From NCBI GenBank assembly GCA_964583095.1, contig CAZOVB010000020.1, positions 1-64,000 of the forward strand: a stretch of DNA of 64,000 nt, read 5' to 3'. The notes below the pieces were generated by a model, which was given only the letters and a program-made list of their open reading frames with translations, did not search any database and was not told where the DNA came from. Below, one piece after another: positions 33,377 to 42,654 of the stretch (positions within the stretch are counted from its first letter, which is position 1; every line of letters begins with the position of its first letter). This DNA is from CAZOVB01 sp964583095 (GTDB lineage Bacteria; Planctomycetota; Phycisphaerae; SM23-33). Both the position numbers and the translations under genes were made by a program.

Positions 33377-33405
33377 ATCGTTGCCGGCGTGGGGTGAAAC
33401 GTCAA
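33377..33405 (-). promoter_or_regulatory. Possible promoter of the acid-sugar operon, leaderless geometry
   Basis: Minus strand TTGACG, 17 nt, AACGAT, then 6 nt to the ATG at 33370. The -35 box is near consensus and the -10 box weak. Confidence 0.42.
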
Positions 33406-33571
33406 GTCTTGTCGCGGTCCGGGCCGATCAAGGATTCCACCGCCCCTGGGCGAAGAGTCTCATTTCCCATAAGCGCATTATCCGATAGAGAGTATGGAAA
33501 CGTGCGGGGCCTTTCTGCGCCGGTGGCAAGGCTGCGCGAACGGTTTCCAGCCCTGGCGGGTAGTGATTCAC

Positions 33572-33601
33572 TGGAGTCAGCCCCCCACTAGCGAGTACAC
33601 T
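33572..33601 (+). promoter_or_regulatory. Promoter of the mre/mrd operon, leaderless geometry
   Basis: TGGAGT, 18 nt, TACACT (33596-33601). Six nt separate it from the GTG at 33608, which helps choose that start over an ATG at 33494. Confidence 0.45.
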
Positions 33602-33607
33602 TGGCCT

Positions 33608-34621
33608 GTGAGCTTTCCGACAAATATCTCCAAGTCGCACATCCTGGCAGGCTTGCTGCTGCTTTCGGCTGCTACTGCGCTTCTGGGACAGGACACTGCC
33701 GCTTGGCTTCGCAACTCGGTGCAGTGGGTCTTTGCTCCCACCGGCGATGCGGGCATGTATCTTACCACCTGGGTCAAGGGGTCGTTGGGAACCGAAGACC
33801 AGAGCCGACTGACGCCGGCCGAGGTGCAGAAGCTCCGAAAGGAGCGTGACTTCTATCGCAGCCTGGTCCTGGAAAACTATCGGCAGGTGATCGAACTCAA
33901 CCGTCTGCGGGAACAGCAGAGGCCTCCGATCTTCGGCGAGACCTTCCGGGCCGGCACCCCATGCAGACTGATCGAGGGCCGCGTGATCGCTCGCGACTCG
34001 CTGCCTTACGGGCGCAACCGCGCCATCAATGTCGGCCAGTCCCAGGGAGCAGAGGTGGGCAGCTTCGCCACGACGCGACTGGTCGCCTTGCCTACGAGCA
34101 AAGCCCTTCCGACCGATCCGCCTCCCCCGGCCATCCTTCGCAAGCACGTTGAACTCCAGAAGCAGGTGCTGGTGGGACGCGTTGTGGAAGCCTGGGCATT
34201 CGGCGCCCGAATACAACTGGTCACAGACCGCGGTTTTACGCTTCCTGCCAACGTCGAGCGTCTGCTTTATCCCGACCGGGACCGAACCTACACGGATCTG
34301 GAAAGCGGCCAGAGGCGCAAATTGACACTCAGCCACAACCCCCCGGTACCTATTCTTCTCGAAGGCGACGGAGCCCAAGGCCTGGTCGCAACAAAGATCC
34401 CGGACAATTACAACATCGAGCCCGGCGACGAGATCGTAACCCAGGACGACCAATACTTCTTGCCGGCACGGGTTCGAATTGCCCGAATAACCGAGGTGGT
34501 CAAGCAACCCCGGCAACCCGGATATGTGACCCTCAAGGCCAAGCCGCTGGCAGATCTGCCCGCGATGCGCGACGTCTTTGTCGTCTATCCGGAATACCGC
34601 CGAGCCCAGCCGGGCCCGTGA
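33608..34621 (+). CDS. mreC: Rod shape-determining protein MreC
   Basis: Protein of 337 residues from GTG 33608; a longer frame from 33494 adds a non-conserved stretch. One membrane segment (about 10-26, HILAGLLLLSAATALLG) is followed by a coiled coil (LTPAEVQKLRKERDFYRSL, EQ-rich to about 110) and a two-lobed beta region (CRLIEGRVIARDSLPYGRNRAINVG; QVLVGRVVEAWAFGARIQLVTDRGF). This is the MreC layout: a periplasmic scaffold linking MreB to PBP2 and RodA. First gene of mreC-mreD-mrdA-rodA. Confidence 0.9.
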   Translation: MSFPTNISKSHILAGLLLLSAATALLGQDTAAWLRNSVQWVFAPTGDAGMYLTTWVKGSLGTEDQSRLTPAEVQKLRKERDFYRSLVLENYRQVIELNRLREQQRPPIFGETFRAGTPCRLIEGRVIARDSLPYGRNRAINVGQSQGAEVGSFATTRLVALPTSKALPTDPPPPAILRKHVELQKQVLVGRVVEAWAFGARIQLVTDRGFTLPANVERLLYPDRDRTYTDLESGQRRKLTLSHNPPVPILLEGDGAQGLVATKIPDNYNIEPGDEIVTQDDQYFLPARVRIARITEVVKQPRQPGYVTLKAKPLADLPAMRDVFVVYPEYRRAQPGP

Positions 34622-34630
34622 TTGCTTTGT

Positions 34631-35197
34631 ATGCGTTGGATTCTTGTCATACTGCTTGCGTACGCTGTCCTGCTCCTCCAGACCACGGTGGTGCAGTGGA
34701 TCATACTGGATACCGAAGCGCTGGGCGCGATCGGGGTAGACCTGGCCGCCATTGTGGCGGTCTTTCTGGCCCTGCACGGACGCAGTACCAGCGATGTGAT
34801 GATCGCAGGCTGGATTTTCGGCCTGGGAGTGGACCTGACCGTCTCAGGCGGATTCGGAAGCACGACCGTCGTCGGGCCGATGCCCATCGGCTATGCCTTG
34901 GCTGCAGCGGCCATCTTCCAGATCCGCGAACTGTTGTTCCGGGACTGGTTTGTCACCCAGGCGATCCTGACGCTGCTGTTTTGCCTGATGGCCCACGGCG
35001 TGTGGATTTTGTGGCAGTCGCTGGCGACAACCCAGCCCTTTTCCCTGGCCCTGCTGGGGGAACTGGCCCTGCAGGGACTGCTGCTGTCGATCTACACGGC
35101 CTTGCTGGCACCCCTGGGCCACTTCGTGATGCGATTCTTCCGCGGCGCCTTGATTCCTGCCTCAGGAGCCAGAACTTCCAGAAAGGCAGCCGGTTGA
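34631..35197 (+). CDS. mreD: Rod shape-determining protein MreD
   Basis: Protein of 188 residues with five or six membrane segments; MRWILVILLAYAVLLLQTTVV starts 9 bp after the mreC stop, and a TTG at 34622 is an alternative. IDLAA-type first loop (VDLAAIVAVFLALHGR) and FGLGVDLTVSGGFGST, a typical MreD loop, support the call together with its position between mreC and mrdA. Confidence 0.9.
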   Translation: MRWILVILLAYAVLLLQTTVVQWIILDTEALGAIGVDLAAIVAVFLALHGRSTSDVMIAGWIFGLGVDLTVSGGFGSTTVVGPMPIGYALAAAAIFQIRELLFRDWFVTQAILTLLFCLMAHGVWILWQSLATTQPFSLALLGELALQGLLLSIYTALLAPLGHFVMRFFRGALIPASGARTSRKAAG

Positions 35198-35228
35198 AAC
35201 CTTCAACAGGCCTTACCGGATAAATGCC

Positions 35229-37193
35229 ATGTACAAGATGCGGATAACCATCTTCCTCGGAGTCGTCGCAATCGTATTGTCGGCCCTTCTGATCCGACTG
35301 GGGCAGATCCAGTTGGTCATGGGAGACTTCTTCCTCTCCCGTGCCCAGGAAGCTCTCAAGACTACAGAGGTTCTGCCGGCCGAGCGGGGAAAGATCCTCG
35401 ACCGCAACGGGCGGATCCTCGCCGTCGACAAGCAGTGCTTCGATTTCTGCCTGGACTACCGCTTCCTCACACAAGACAAGGCCTGGATCCGAGGTCAAGT
35501 CCGCCGCCTGGCCAAGGAACACGATGTCAGCTCGTCCGAAGCCCGCAAGTATTACGACGTTCTGAGTGAAACGACCTGGGACATGGCCCAGGCCCTTGCC
35601 AGACGCGAGGGACTGGACCTGGGAGAAGTGATCCAGGGCATCCGCAGACGTGTGCAGCGCTATCGCCGGATCGTGGGCGGACCGGTACGCGAGGAGTACC
35701 AGGCCCATCCGATCGTGCCCGGCCTGGAGTATTCCACAGCCGTTGCGGTCGGGCACCGATGGAACGAGATGATCGGAGCGGAACTTCGCCCCGGACACAA
35801 GCGGTGGTATCCCAACTCGATGCGCCTGCCCGACGGGAGCCTGGCTTCACCGGCCTGTCATATCATCGGGATTATGGGGTTGATCAACCCCGATGAGATG
35901 GAACGCTACAACCTCGCCGAGTCCGAGGCGGATCCGCTGACCCGCCGGAGGTTGAATTACCGCGGCTGGGACCGCATCGGGAAAACCGGCATCGAAGCGA
36001 TGGCCGAGAAAGTCCTCCGCGGCAAGCGGGGCTACCGGAAGCTCAAGCGAGGCAATGAAGAAGCGCTCAAGGACGTCCCGGCCCAGCCGGGACAGGATAT
36101 CCAGCTGACTCTGGATATCGAGCTGCAAAAAGCCCTGACGCTCCGTATGGCCCAGAGCAATCAGACAGGCGCCATTGTGGTCCTGGACATCCCGACCCGT
36201 GAGACCCTCGCCCTGGTCTCCTATCCCGTGTATGACCTGAATGGCTATGAGAGAAACTTCTCCGAGTTGGTCCGGGATGAGGTGTACCTGCCTCTGCTCA
36301 ACCGCGCAGTGGGCAGGACGTACGCCCCAGGCTCCACCGTCAAGCCGATCGTAGGCTTGGCTGCCCTGTCGGAAAACGTGATCGATCGCTACACCACCCA
36401 TCACTGCCGGGGCTATCTCCACAGGCCCGGACGGTTCCGCTGCACGGGGCGGCACGGGGATATCGAGCTGGTCGAGGCCATCAAACGAAGCTGCAATATC
36501 TACTTCTACCAGGTTGGGGAAGACATGGGCGTACCCCGAATTCTCCACCGGTATGAACTTATGGGCCTTCGCGGGAAGACCGGTACGGGACTGCCGGAAG
36601 AACGACCCGCTCAGATGCCGACCCCCCAACTCGTACAAAGGTTGCAGGGACGCGGCTACACCCCTGCCGATGCCAGATTCCTCGCTATCGGGCAGGGCAT
36701 GATCGGGGTTACCCCCCTGCACATATGCAATGCCATCGCCACCCTGGCCGCCGGCGGTCGACACCTGAGCCCACGGCTCCTTCGCAATGGGGGCCCGGAC
36801 CAGCGCCGTCTGGACCAACCCATTCTCCAAGAAGACGCCAACCTCATCCGTCTGGGCATGTGGAAGGTGATAAACGAATCCGGAGGAACCGCTTACCGCC
36901 ATTTCAAGAATCGTTTCCGCGAGGACCTGGGCTTCGAGGTCTGCGGCAAAACCGGCACGGCCGAAGCTCCGCCTCACCGCGTCGACTCCAACGAAAACGA
37001 TCGAATTGACGGCGACGACCGGATTGTCAGAAGCGGCAACATGGCCTGGTTTGTCGGTTTCGCCCCCTATGACAACCCCCGCGTAGCTGTCGCAGTACTG
37101 GTGGAACATACGCCGGGACATGGCGGATCGACCTGCGGCCCCATTGCTGCCGATGTCATGCTGGAACTCAAACACCGAGGATATCTGCCCTGA
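35229..37193 (+). CDS. mrdA: Penicillin-binding protein 2 (peptidoglycan transpeptidase)
   Basis: Protein of 654 residues: one N-terminal membrane segment (about 5-24), a PBP dimerisation domain (ERGKILDRNGRILAVD) and a C-terminal transpeptidase. Active-site Ser369 lies in APGSTVKP (S-x-x-K to K372), S421-C-N423 is the second motif and K574-T-G the third. It cross-links septum-independent, lateral wall peptidoglycan with RodA. A Glu/Asp-rich loop (VDSNENDRIDGDDR) follows KTGTAE and is not common. No strong ribosome site before ATG 35229. Confidence 0.95.
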   Translation: MYKMRITIFLGVVAIVLSALLIRLGQIQLVMGDFFLSRAQEALKTTEVLPAERGKILDRNGRILAVDKQCFDFCLDYRFLTQDKAWIRGQVRRLAKEHDVSSSEARKYYDVLSETTWDMAQALARREGLDLGEVIQGIRRRVQRYRRIVGGPVREEYQAHPIVPGLEYSTAVAVGHRWNEMIGAELRPGHKRWYPNSMRLPDGSLASPACHIIGIMGLINPDEMERYNLAESEADPLTRRRLNYRGWDRIGKTGIEAMAEKVLRGKRGYRKLKRGNEEALKDVPAQPGQDIQLTLDIELQKALTLRMAQSNQTGAIVVLDIPTRETLALVSYPVYDLNGYERNFSELVRDEVYLPLLNRAVGRTYAPGSTVKPIVGLAALSENVIDRYTTHHCRGYLHRPGRFRCTGRHGDIELVEAIKRSCNIYFYQVGEDMGVPRILHRYELMGLRGKTGTGLPEERPAQMPTPQLVQRLQGRGYTPADARFLAIGQGMIGVTPLHICNAIATLAAGGRHLSPRLLRNGGPDQRRLDQPILQEDANLIRLGMWKVINESGGTAYRHFKNRFREDLGFEVCGKTGTAEAPPHRVDSNENDRIDGDDRIVRSGNMAWFVGFAPYDNPRVAVAVLVEHTPGHGGSTCGPIAADVMLELKHRGYLP

Positions 37194-37197
37194 GACC

Positions 37198-38568
37198 ATG
37201 AGCGCGACCCTGCGCCAATTCGCGAAGCACACCAGTTGGCCGATCATCGCGGCCATGCTCTGCCTCATGCTCGTGGGCATTCAGGCCATCGGTGTCTCGG
37301 AACGGGCCGATGGGGGCCCGGGGTCCCTGGCCATCAAGCAGATGATCTTCGCTGCGGTGGGCCTGGGCACCTTCGTCCTGGTAACCTTGATCCCCTACAA
37401 GCGTTTCGGGCAGGGAGCCTATCCGATGTTTGCCGGGACCCTGGCCCTGCTGGTACTGGTGCTCTTTCTCAAGCCCATACGGGGCTCCCACCGGTGGATC
37501 GACCTGGGGGTCGTACAGGTGCAACCTTCGGAGCTTGCCAAGCTCAGCTACATCATCCTGCTGGCCTGGTACCTGCGGTTCGGAGATCATTATCGCAGGC
37601 TGCGGGGGTTGATCATCCCGTTTCTGCTGACGCTTGTACCGCTGGGCCTGATCCTCAAGGAGCCGGACCTGGGCACCAGCCTGCTGTTCCTGCCAACCTT
37701 GTACGTGATGCTCTTCGTAGCCGGAGCAAAGTACCGACACCTGTTGGGGATCGTAGCTATCGGAACCTTCCTGGTCCTGTTCCCCCTGCCCCAGAAGATC
37801 TCCCCCAACTGGGACGCCTCCGAACTGCGCGAGAGACGAAGCATCAGCTATGGTCATATCGAGTGGGGTGGCCAGGAACGACTGCTCGTTGCCGCTCCCC
37901 TGCTCAAGATGGAAAACCACCAGCTCAGCCGCATTGTCGGCTGGCTCCGCCAGGACGACCCCCGCGTGGCCATGGGCAAGGGGTATCACCTGCGACAGAG
38001 CAAGACCGTTCTGGGCAGCGGGCGGTGGACCGGCAACACCGACTGGGAAGATGCGCACCTGTATTTCTCGATGCTCCCCGACGACCACACCGACTTCATC
38101 TTCAGTGTTATCGGGGGCCGATGGGGGTTCATCGGTTGCCTGGGCGTTCTTGGACTCTACGCAGTGATCTTCATTTTCGGCATCGAGATCTCGGCCGCAA
38201 CGCACGACCCCTTCGGCCGGCTTCTGGCAGTGGGTGTGCTGGCGCTGCTGTTTTCCCAGCTTTGCATCAACGTGGGGATGACAATGGGCCTGATGCCGAT
38301 TACCGGTATGACGCTCCCGCTGGTCAGCTATGGAGGCTCATCGCTGGTAATCAACTGCGCTGCTTTGGGGTTGCTGGTCAATGTGGGCCAGCGGAGGCCC
38401 ATCCTTCTGGGCCCCAAGCCTTTCGAACACGGACAGAAACGTGAGAAGGCCCTGGCAGCCACCATTGCCTCTCCCCAGGAAGGAAGCACCGGTCGAAAGG
38501 ACAGAAAACGGAACAAACCCGGTCAGACGGCTGCTTCGGAAAGCAGAGCGCTGCAGAACCAGCCATGA
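37198..38568 (+). CDS. rodA: Rod shape-determining protein RodA (SEDS glycosyltransferase)
   Basis: Protein of 456 residues from ATG 37198, 4 bp after the PBP2 stop. SEDS motifs are clear: RGSHRWIDLGVVQVQPSELAK, LKEPDLGTSLLFLP, HTDFIFSVIGGRWGF and PITGMTLPLVSYGGSS. About ten membrane segments. RodA polymerises lipid II into glycan strands for PBP2. A central extracytoplasmic loop (ERRSISYGHIEWGGQERLL) is longer than in E. coli, and the C-terminal 60 residues are a Lys/Arg-rich tail with no membrane segment. Confidence 0.95.
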   Translation: MSATLRQFAKHTSWPIIAAMLCLMLVGIQAIGVSERADGGPGSLAIKQMIFAAVGLGTFVLVTLIPYKRFGQGAYPMFAGTLALLVLVLFLKPIRGSHRWIDLGVVQVQPSELAKLSYIILLAWYLRFGDHYRRLRGLIIPFLLTLVPLGLILKEPDLGTSLLFLPTLYVMLFVAGAKYRHLLGIVAIGTFLVLFPLPQKISPNWDASELRERRSISYGHIEWGGQERLLVAAPLLKMENHQLSRIVGWLRQDDPRVAMGKGYHLRQSKTVLGSGRWTGNTDWEDAHLYFSMLPDDHTDFIFSVIGGRWGFIGCLGVLGLYAVIFIFGIEISAATHDPFGRLLAVGVLALLFSQLCINVGMTMGLMPITGMTLPLVSYGGSSLVINCAALGLLVNVGQRRPILLGPKPFEHGQKREKALAATIASPQEGSTGRKDRKRNKPGQTAASESRALQNQP

Positions 38569-38588
38569 AGCCCTCCGGGTAAAGGAGA

Positions 38589-39581
38589 ATGGATTTGCTC
38601 CAAGGACTGACCGCTGTGCAAAAGGCGGTGACCATTGGCACGTTGCTCATCGGCCTGATCCTTCCTGTCGCAGCCTTGATTGTCGCTGCAATCTGGATCC
38701 GGGGCCGATTTCGATCGACAAGACCCAGCCCTTCCAGAAAAAGGACAATCCTCGGCGCTGCGATCCTCGGTTTGGCGCTGATCGAGTTGCTCTGCCTCCT
38801 CTACGCCTGGCAGATCGAACCGTACTGGCTAGAGGTGACGGATATCCCAGTTGAACTGCCCCAGATGACGGCAGATTCCGTTCCGATCCGCATTGTGCAT
38901 TTGACCGATCTTCACTGCGACGCAAAAGCCCGGCTCGAGCCGGAACTGCCCGACCTCGTGCGCCCGTTGCACCCGGACCTGATCGTATTTACCGGCGATG
39001 GCATCAATCAGCGGGAAGGATTGGAAAACTTCCGCACGTTGATGAGGGATCTGACTGCCATTGCCCCGGTCTATGCCGTAAGCGGCAACTGGGACTACTA
39101 TTTCGGCCTTTCGCCCGATGATCTGTATCGGGGAACGGAGGTCCACCTCCTGCAAAACTCGGCAGAGAAGGTTGAAATCCACTCCTTCCCCCTTTGGCTG
39201 GTAGGTGTCGATGAGGCCGGCCCTGTGGAAATGGCTGCCTTGCTCGGGCGTGTTCCCCCGGGCCAGGCGTCTTTGGTCCTCTCTCACCGTCCAGACACAG
39301 CCCCGGATGCGGCAGAATTCGGAGCTGATGCCTACTTGTGCGGACATACCCATGGAGGCCAGGTGGCGCTGCCGGAATACGGCGCATTGGTGACATTATC
39401 GAAATACGGCAAGAGATTCGAACGGGGGCGCGTGGAACTGAAAAACACCACGGTCTACATCAACCGGGGCATTGGGATGGAAGGCGGAATCTTCCCCCGT
39501 TTGCGATTCTGTTCCAGGCCGGAGATCGCCCTGATTCGATTGGTCCCGCAAGCCGACAGAGAGGCCGGGGCCAAGCCATGA
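38589..39581 (+). CDS. Membrane-anchored metallophosphoesterase (YkuE/YaeI-like)
   Basis: Protein of 330 residues. Two hydrophobic segments (about 15-36 and 53-73) precede a calcineurin-like domain with HLTDLHCD (D107-x-H109), FTGDGIN (D137), SGNWDYY and GHTHGGQ. These are the two-metal phosphoesterase motifs. YkuE/YaeI relatives dephosphorylate UDP-sugars or phosphatidylglycerol-phosphate-like lipids at the membrane. It follows rodA with AAAGGAGA in a 20-bp gap, so it is probably in the wall operon and may recycle lipid phosphates. Confidence 0.9.
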   Translation: MDLLQGLTAVQKAVTIGTLLIGLILPVAALIVAAIWIRGRFRSTRPSPSRKRTILGAAILGLALIELLCLLYAWQIEPYWLEVTDIPVELPQMTADSVPIRIVHLTDLHCDAKARLEPELPDLVRPLHPDLIVFTGDGINQREGLENFRTLMRDLTAIAPVYAVSGNWDYYFGLSPDDLYRGTEVHLLQNSAEKVEIHSFPLWLVGVDEAGPVEMAALLGRVPPGQASLVLSHRPDTAPDAAEFGADAYLCGHTHGGQVALPEYGALVTLSKYGKRFERGRVELKNTTVYINRGIGMEGGIFPRLRFCSRPEIALIRLVPQADREAGAKP

Positions 39582-39583
39582 GG

Positions 39584-40003
39584 TCAGGACCAGAGTACGT
39601 GGAAATAGATGCCCCACAGGACCATCAAGGCCGTGTAAATTCCCGTCATTATGAGGCATGCCATTTCTGCCGACCGGTGGACACGAAGAAGAAACAGCAG
39701 CGCCGTCGAGAGTGTCACCAGAGAGATCTTGAAGAGCACCAGACTGGCCGGATCGTTGACAAAATGCCGTGCGATCGGGTTGACCTCGTAGAAATTCCCC
39801 ATGTTGATCGCAACCAGGGTCAGGTGGAGATCCATGATATTCATGGCCCAGAGCGCAACAATCATGGCCAGGACCCTGAGGCCGCGAAAGCGAATCGGAT
39901 CCCTGCGGTGGTAGTCGTACCAGTCAAGCAGTCGAGTGAGGACAGACTGCGTCTTGCACTCGACAGGAGAATGTGTTCCCATCGGCGCCATCGTCTCCTG
40001 CAT
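39584..40003 (-). CDS. Small polytopic membrane protein, DUF5658-like
   Basis: About 139 residues from ATG 40003; starts at 39991 or 39982 are also possible. After a hydrophilic N-terminus there are three to four hydrophobic segments (VLAMIVALWAMNIMDLHLTLVAI; LVLFKISLVTLSTALLFLL; CLIMTGIYTALMVLWGIYF). NIMDLHLTLVAINMGNFYEVNPIARHF matches the D-x-x-x-T...E-x-N-P pattern of DUF5658. Function unknown. It converges on the metallophosphoesterase and is divergent from the hydrolase, with under 40 bp between starts. Confidence 0.75.
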   Translation of the reverse strand: MQETMAPMGTHSPVECKTQSVLTRLLDWYDYHRRDPIRFRGLRVLAMIVALWAMNIMDLHLTLVAINMGNFYEVNPIARHFVNDPASLVLFKISLVTLSTALLFLLRVHRSAEMACLIMTGIYTALMVLWGIYFHVLWS

Positions 40004-40039
40004 CGACTGAACTTTCAGGCTACTTGACCAATCTCGCCC

Positions 40040-40930
40040 ATGAAGCAGAATAATTTGCCGCTGCCCTCCAGCCGAGATCCGGGACCGGGCGTTCATCGGG
40101 AAGACCTCACCTGGACGTTTTCGGACGGATACCGGACACAAGTTGTTGTTCTGTCAAACGTTGAAGCCCCTGCCCCCCGGGGGGCGGTCGTGATGCTCCA
40201 TGGCATCCAGTCCCATCCAGGGTGGTTCTTCGGATCGGCCGGGCATCTGGCGCGGGAAGGATGGCGCGTCTACATGCCCGTTCGCAGAGGCAGCGGAAAC
40301 TGCTCACGTCGACGCGGCGACGCCCCCGGCCCGGGCAGGCTGCTGGCGGATATGGACGAAACCCTCGACAAGATCAGCGCCCACAGCCCGAATCAGCCTC
40401 TTTGCGGAGTCGGAATCAGTTGGGGGGGCAAGTTCCTGGCCGCCTGGGCCCTGGATGAATCCCGGGCCTTACGGCTTTCGAAGATGACGCTGGTCTCTCC
40501 CGGCCTCTGTCCCCGGGTCGACGTTACGGTGCCTGTAAAGCTCGCCGTCGCTGCCTGCCTGCTGTTGGGCGGACGAAAGCGATTCGGCATCCCTCTGAAT
40601 GATCCGGCCCTGTTCACCGAGGAGGAATCCTTCCAACGCTTCATCCGGAACGACCCGCTGCGTCTGCGTCGGGCCTCAGGGAGGTTCCTCTTGGCCAGTC
40701 GAATGCTGGACAGGAAGATCGCTTCGGCCCGGCCGGGGCGGTTGCAGGTGCCTCTTGGTCTGATTCTCTCCAGCAGCGACCGGATCATCGATCCTGCCGC
40801 GACCCGTCAATGCCTGGAGCGACTGGCAGCAGGAAAAGTCGCTCTCTGGGAAAGCAACTGGCCTCACACGCCGGAATTCGTGGAAGATCCGACGGATTTC
40901 TACGACAGCCTCAGCCAGAGCCTGACCTGA
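40040..40930 (+). CDS. Alpha/beta hydrolase (serine hydrolase, lysophospholipase-like)
   Basis: Protein of 296 residues. Oxyanion-hole HGIQSHPGWF, nucleophile GISWGGK (Ser in G-x-S-x-G), acid in SSSDRIIDP and the catalytic His in NWPHTPEF form the full triad. The S33/lysophospholipase group is closest. Cytoplasmic, no signal. Substrate unknown. There is no clear ribosome site before ATG 40040. It converges on the glycosyltransferase at 40938. Confidence 0.88.
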   Translation: MKQNNLPLPSSRDPGPGVHREDLTWTFSDGYRTQVVVLSNVEAPAPRGAVVMLHGIQSHPGWFFGSAGHLAREGWRVYMPVRRGSGNCSRRRGDAPGPGRLLADMDETLDKISAHSPNQPLCGVGISWGGKFLAAWALDESRALRLSKMTLVSPGLCPRVDVTVPVKLAVAACLLLGGRKRFGIPLNDPALFTEEESFQRFIRNDPLRLRRASGRFLLASRMLDRKIASARPGRLQVPLGLILSSSDRIIDPAATRQCLERLAAGKVALWESNWPHTPEFVEDPTDFYDSLSQSLT

Positions 40931-40937
40931 AGGAACA

Positions 40938-42125
40938 TCATTCTTTTCGAGCAGCCGATGCGGCGTAGTGTTCGCCTCTCCACTGCACCTTGGCCCCGGG
41001 GAGCATTTTGATCCCGGCCATCAACAGGATCCCCAGGACAACCAGGCATCCGAGAGGATACGTAACAGCCAGCAACGGATTGGCTTCAAGCATCCGGTAG
41101 AAGCGGGCAATGACGCTGATCTGCATGGCAGCGGCGCCCCATGCCACCCCCGCAAGCAAGCCCCATCCACCTCCGGCGGCAGCAGCGGCCCAGGTGCCCA
41201 CGATCGCGAGGATCCAGGGAGAGAGGCTCACCAGCAACAGGACAAGGATGGAAACCAGCAGACGGATCGGTTTGGAAAAGGCCCCCAGGAAGATCCGCGT
41301 CCAACCTTTGAGAATCTGACCGAATGTCCGGTACATCCGGACGCTGTAGAGGTCCTTGTTGCGGACGACCACGAGGCGCATATTCGACGATTTGATCCTG
41401 CGGGCAAACTGGAGGTCTTCGTTGGGACTCGACGCTATCGCCTCGTGACCCCCGATGCGGCGATAAGCCTCCAAGGGCATGAGCATACAGGCGCCGTTGG
41501 CGTAGGCATTGGGCTTGCGGGGATCATTGACCTTATCGGGGTGAAACCAGATCATCATCACCCCACCGCAAACCGGCTGCACGACGTGCTCCCAGAAAGA
41601 ATCGGTGGCCAGGATCGGCAGGACGCTGAGCAGATCCGCCTTGTTGTCGGTCGCGTAGCGAAGGGCCACCGAGACCGCCCGCCGACAGGAAAAATCGCAG
41701 TCCGCATCGGTCAGGAGAATCCAATCGCTCCGGACATCCTCCAGGCCGCGATGCATTGCATGGTTCTTTCCCATCCACCCCTCGGGCAGCGAACGGACCT
41801 TTCGGACGTCCAGTCGGGCATCCTGCCCGGCGATGTTCTCGGCGATTTCGGCTGTGGCGTCGCTGCTGCGATCATCCACGACCGTAACCTTCAGTTTCGG
41901 ATAGTCCTGGGCCAGAAGGCTTCGCAGGCATCGCTCGATGTTTTCTTCTTCATTACGGGCAGCGACCACAACCTGTACGCTTGGCCCCTGGTCTGCGACA
42001 CCCTGGCTTTCGGGACTGAGCAGGTGACCGTGACGCAGTTCCCGAGCGATCATGATGTGCCTGGAGAACCAGATCAGGAGGGTCAGGCCGGCAAAGACAC
42101 TCAGAATAACGGGGAGAATCGGCAT
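40938..42125 (-). CDS. Membrane glycosyltransferase family 2 (HpnB/CrtQ-like layout)
   Basis: Protein of 395 residues from ATG 42125. An N-terminal membrane segment (MPILPVILSVFAGLTLLIWF) precedes a GT-A domain: VVVAARNEEENIERCL, VTVVDDRSSDAT, LLTDADCDF (DxD) and a late SPNEDLQFARRI. Three C-terminal membrane segments follow (LLVSILVLLLVSLSPWILAIVG onward). The arrangement is that of hopanoid/carotenoid glycosyltransferases such as HpnB and CrtQ. No hopanoid or carotenoid gene is near, so the lipid acceptor is unknown. Confidence 0.9.
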   Translation of the reverse strand: MPILPVILSVFAGLTLLIWFSRHIMIARELRHGHLLSPESQGVADQGPSVQVVVAARNEEENIERCLRSLLAQDYPKLKVTVVDDRSSDATAEIAENIAGQDARLDVRKVRSLPEGWMGKNHAMHRGLEDVRSDWILLTDADCDFSCRRAVSVALRYATDNKADLLSVLPILATDSFWEHVVQPVCGGVMMIWFHPDKVNDPRKPNAYANGACMLMPLEAYRRIGGHEAIASSPNEDLQFARRIKSSNMRLVVVRNKDLYSVRMYRTFGQILKGWTRIFLGAFSKPIRLLVSILVLLLVSLSPWILAIVGTWAAAAAGGGWGLLAGVAWGAAAMQISVIARFYRMLEANPLLAVTYPLGCLVVLGILLMAGIKMLPGAKVQWRGEHYAASAARKE

Positions 42126-42186
42126 GTTGGCTTGTCGGCTCGCTTTCGGATTGGGTTCCAGGTCGGGTGCTCTGTACCTCGGGAGA

Positions 42187-42654
42187 TCAGGTATTGGCTC
42201 GCTGGGCCTTTTCCAGTTGCAGAACCAGTTGGACCTCTCCCACGTCCATCTCCATCCGTCCGGCAATTTCGATCGGATCGAGCCCCTGGCCCCACAGGCG
42301 CGGGACCTCCCCAGAGGCCGGGCCGTGGGGTCTTTCCTGGTCTTCAGCGTCGCGTGCAGTTCGGGAGGACAGATATTCCAGCCGGTCAATTCTTCCCTGG
42401 GCCTGGCTGAGCAGGTCGGTCAGATGCTCGATCCTTCCGTTAAGACGCGCATCGATCCGGTCGGCAAGCTGCTGCAATTCCTCCAGCAAGCTGCGGACGT
42501 CCCGGCTCATTTTCTCCACCCTTTCGAGGCGTCCTCGCTGGATGGGCCGAATCGCATCCGCTCTGCGACGAATCAGGAAGTACACTCCAAGGAGCAACAC
42601 CCCGGAGGCGACCAGCGCTCCTGCGCCCATCGCAGCCCAAAGCCAGACAGTCAT
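42187..42654 (-). CDS. Membrane-anchored coiled-coil protein with C-terminal HTH-like motif
   Basis: Protein of 155 residues: one membrane segment (about 5-28), a coiled coil (about 45-95) and a C-terminal element LDPIEIAGRMEMDVGEVQLVLQL, which resembles the small helix-turn-helix of DUF6115/DUF2802-type proteins near flagellar or motility genes. Here no such genes are close. Its start overlaps the larC stop (ATGA), so it is coupled to larC. Confidence 0.78.
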   Translation of the reverse strand: MTVWLWAAMGAGALVASGVLLLGVYFLIRRRADAIRPIQRGRLERVEKMSRDVRSLLEELQQLADRIDARLNGRIEHLTDLLSQAQGRIDRLEYLSSRTARDAEDQERPHGPASGEVPRLWGQGLDPIEIAGRMEMDVGEVQLVLQLEKAQRANT

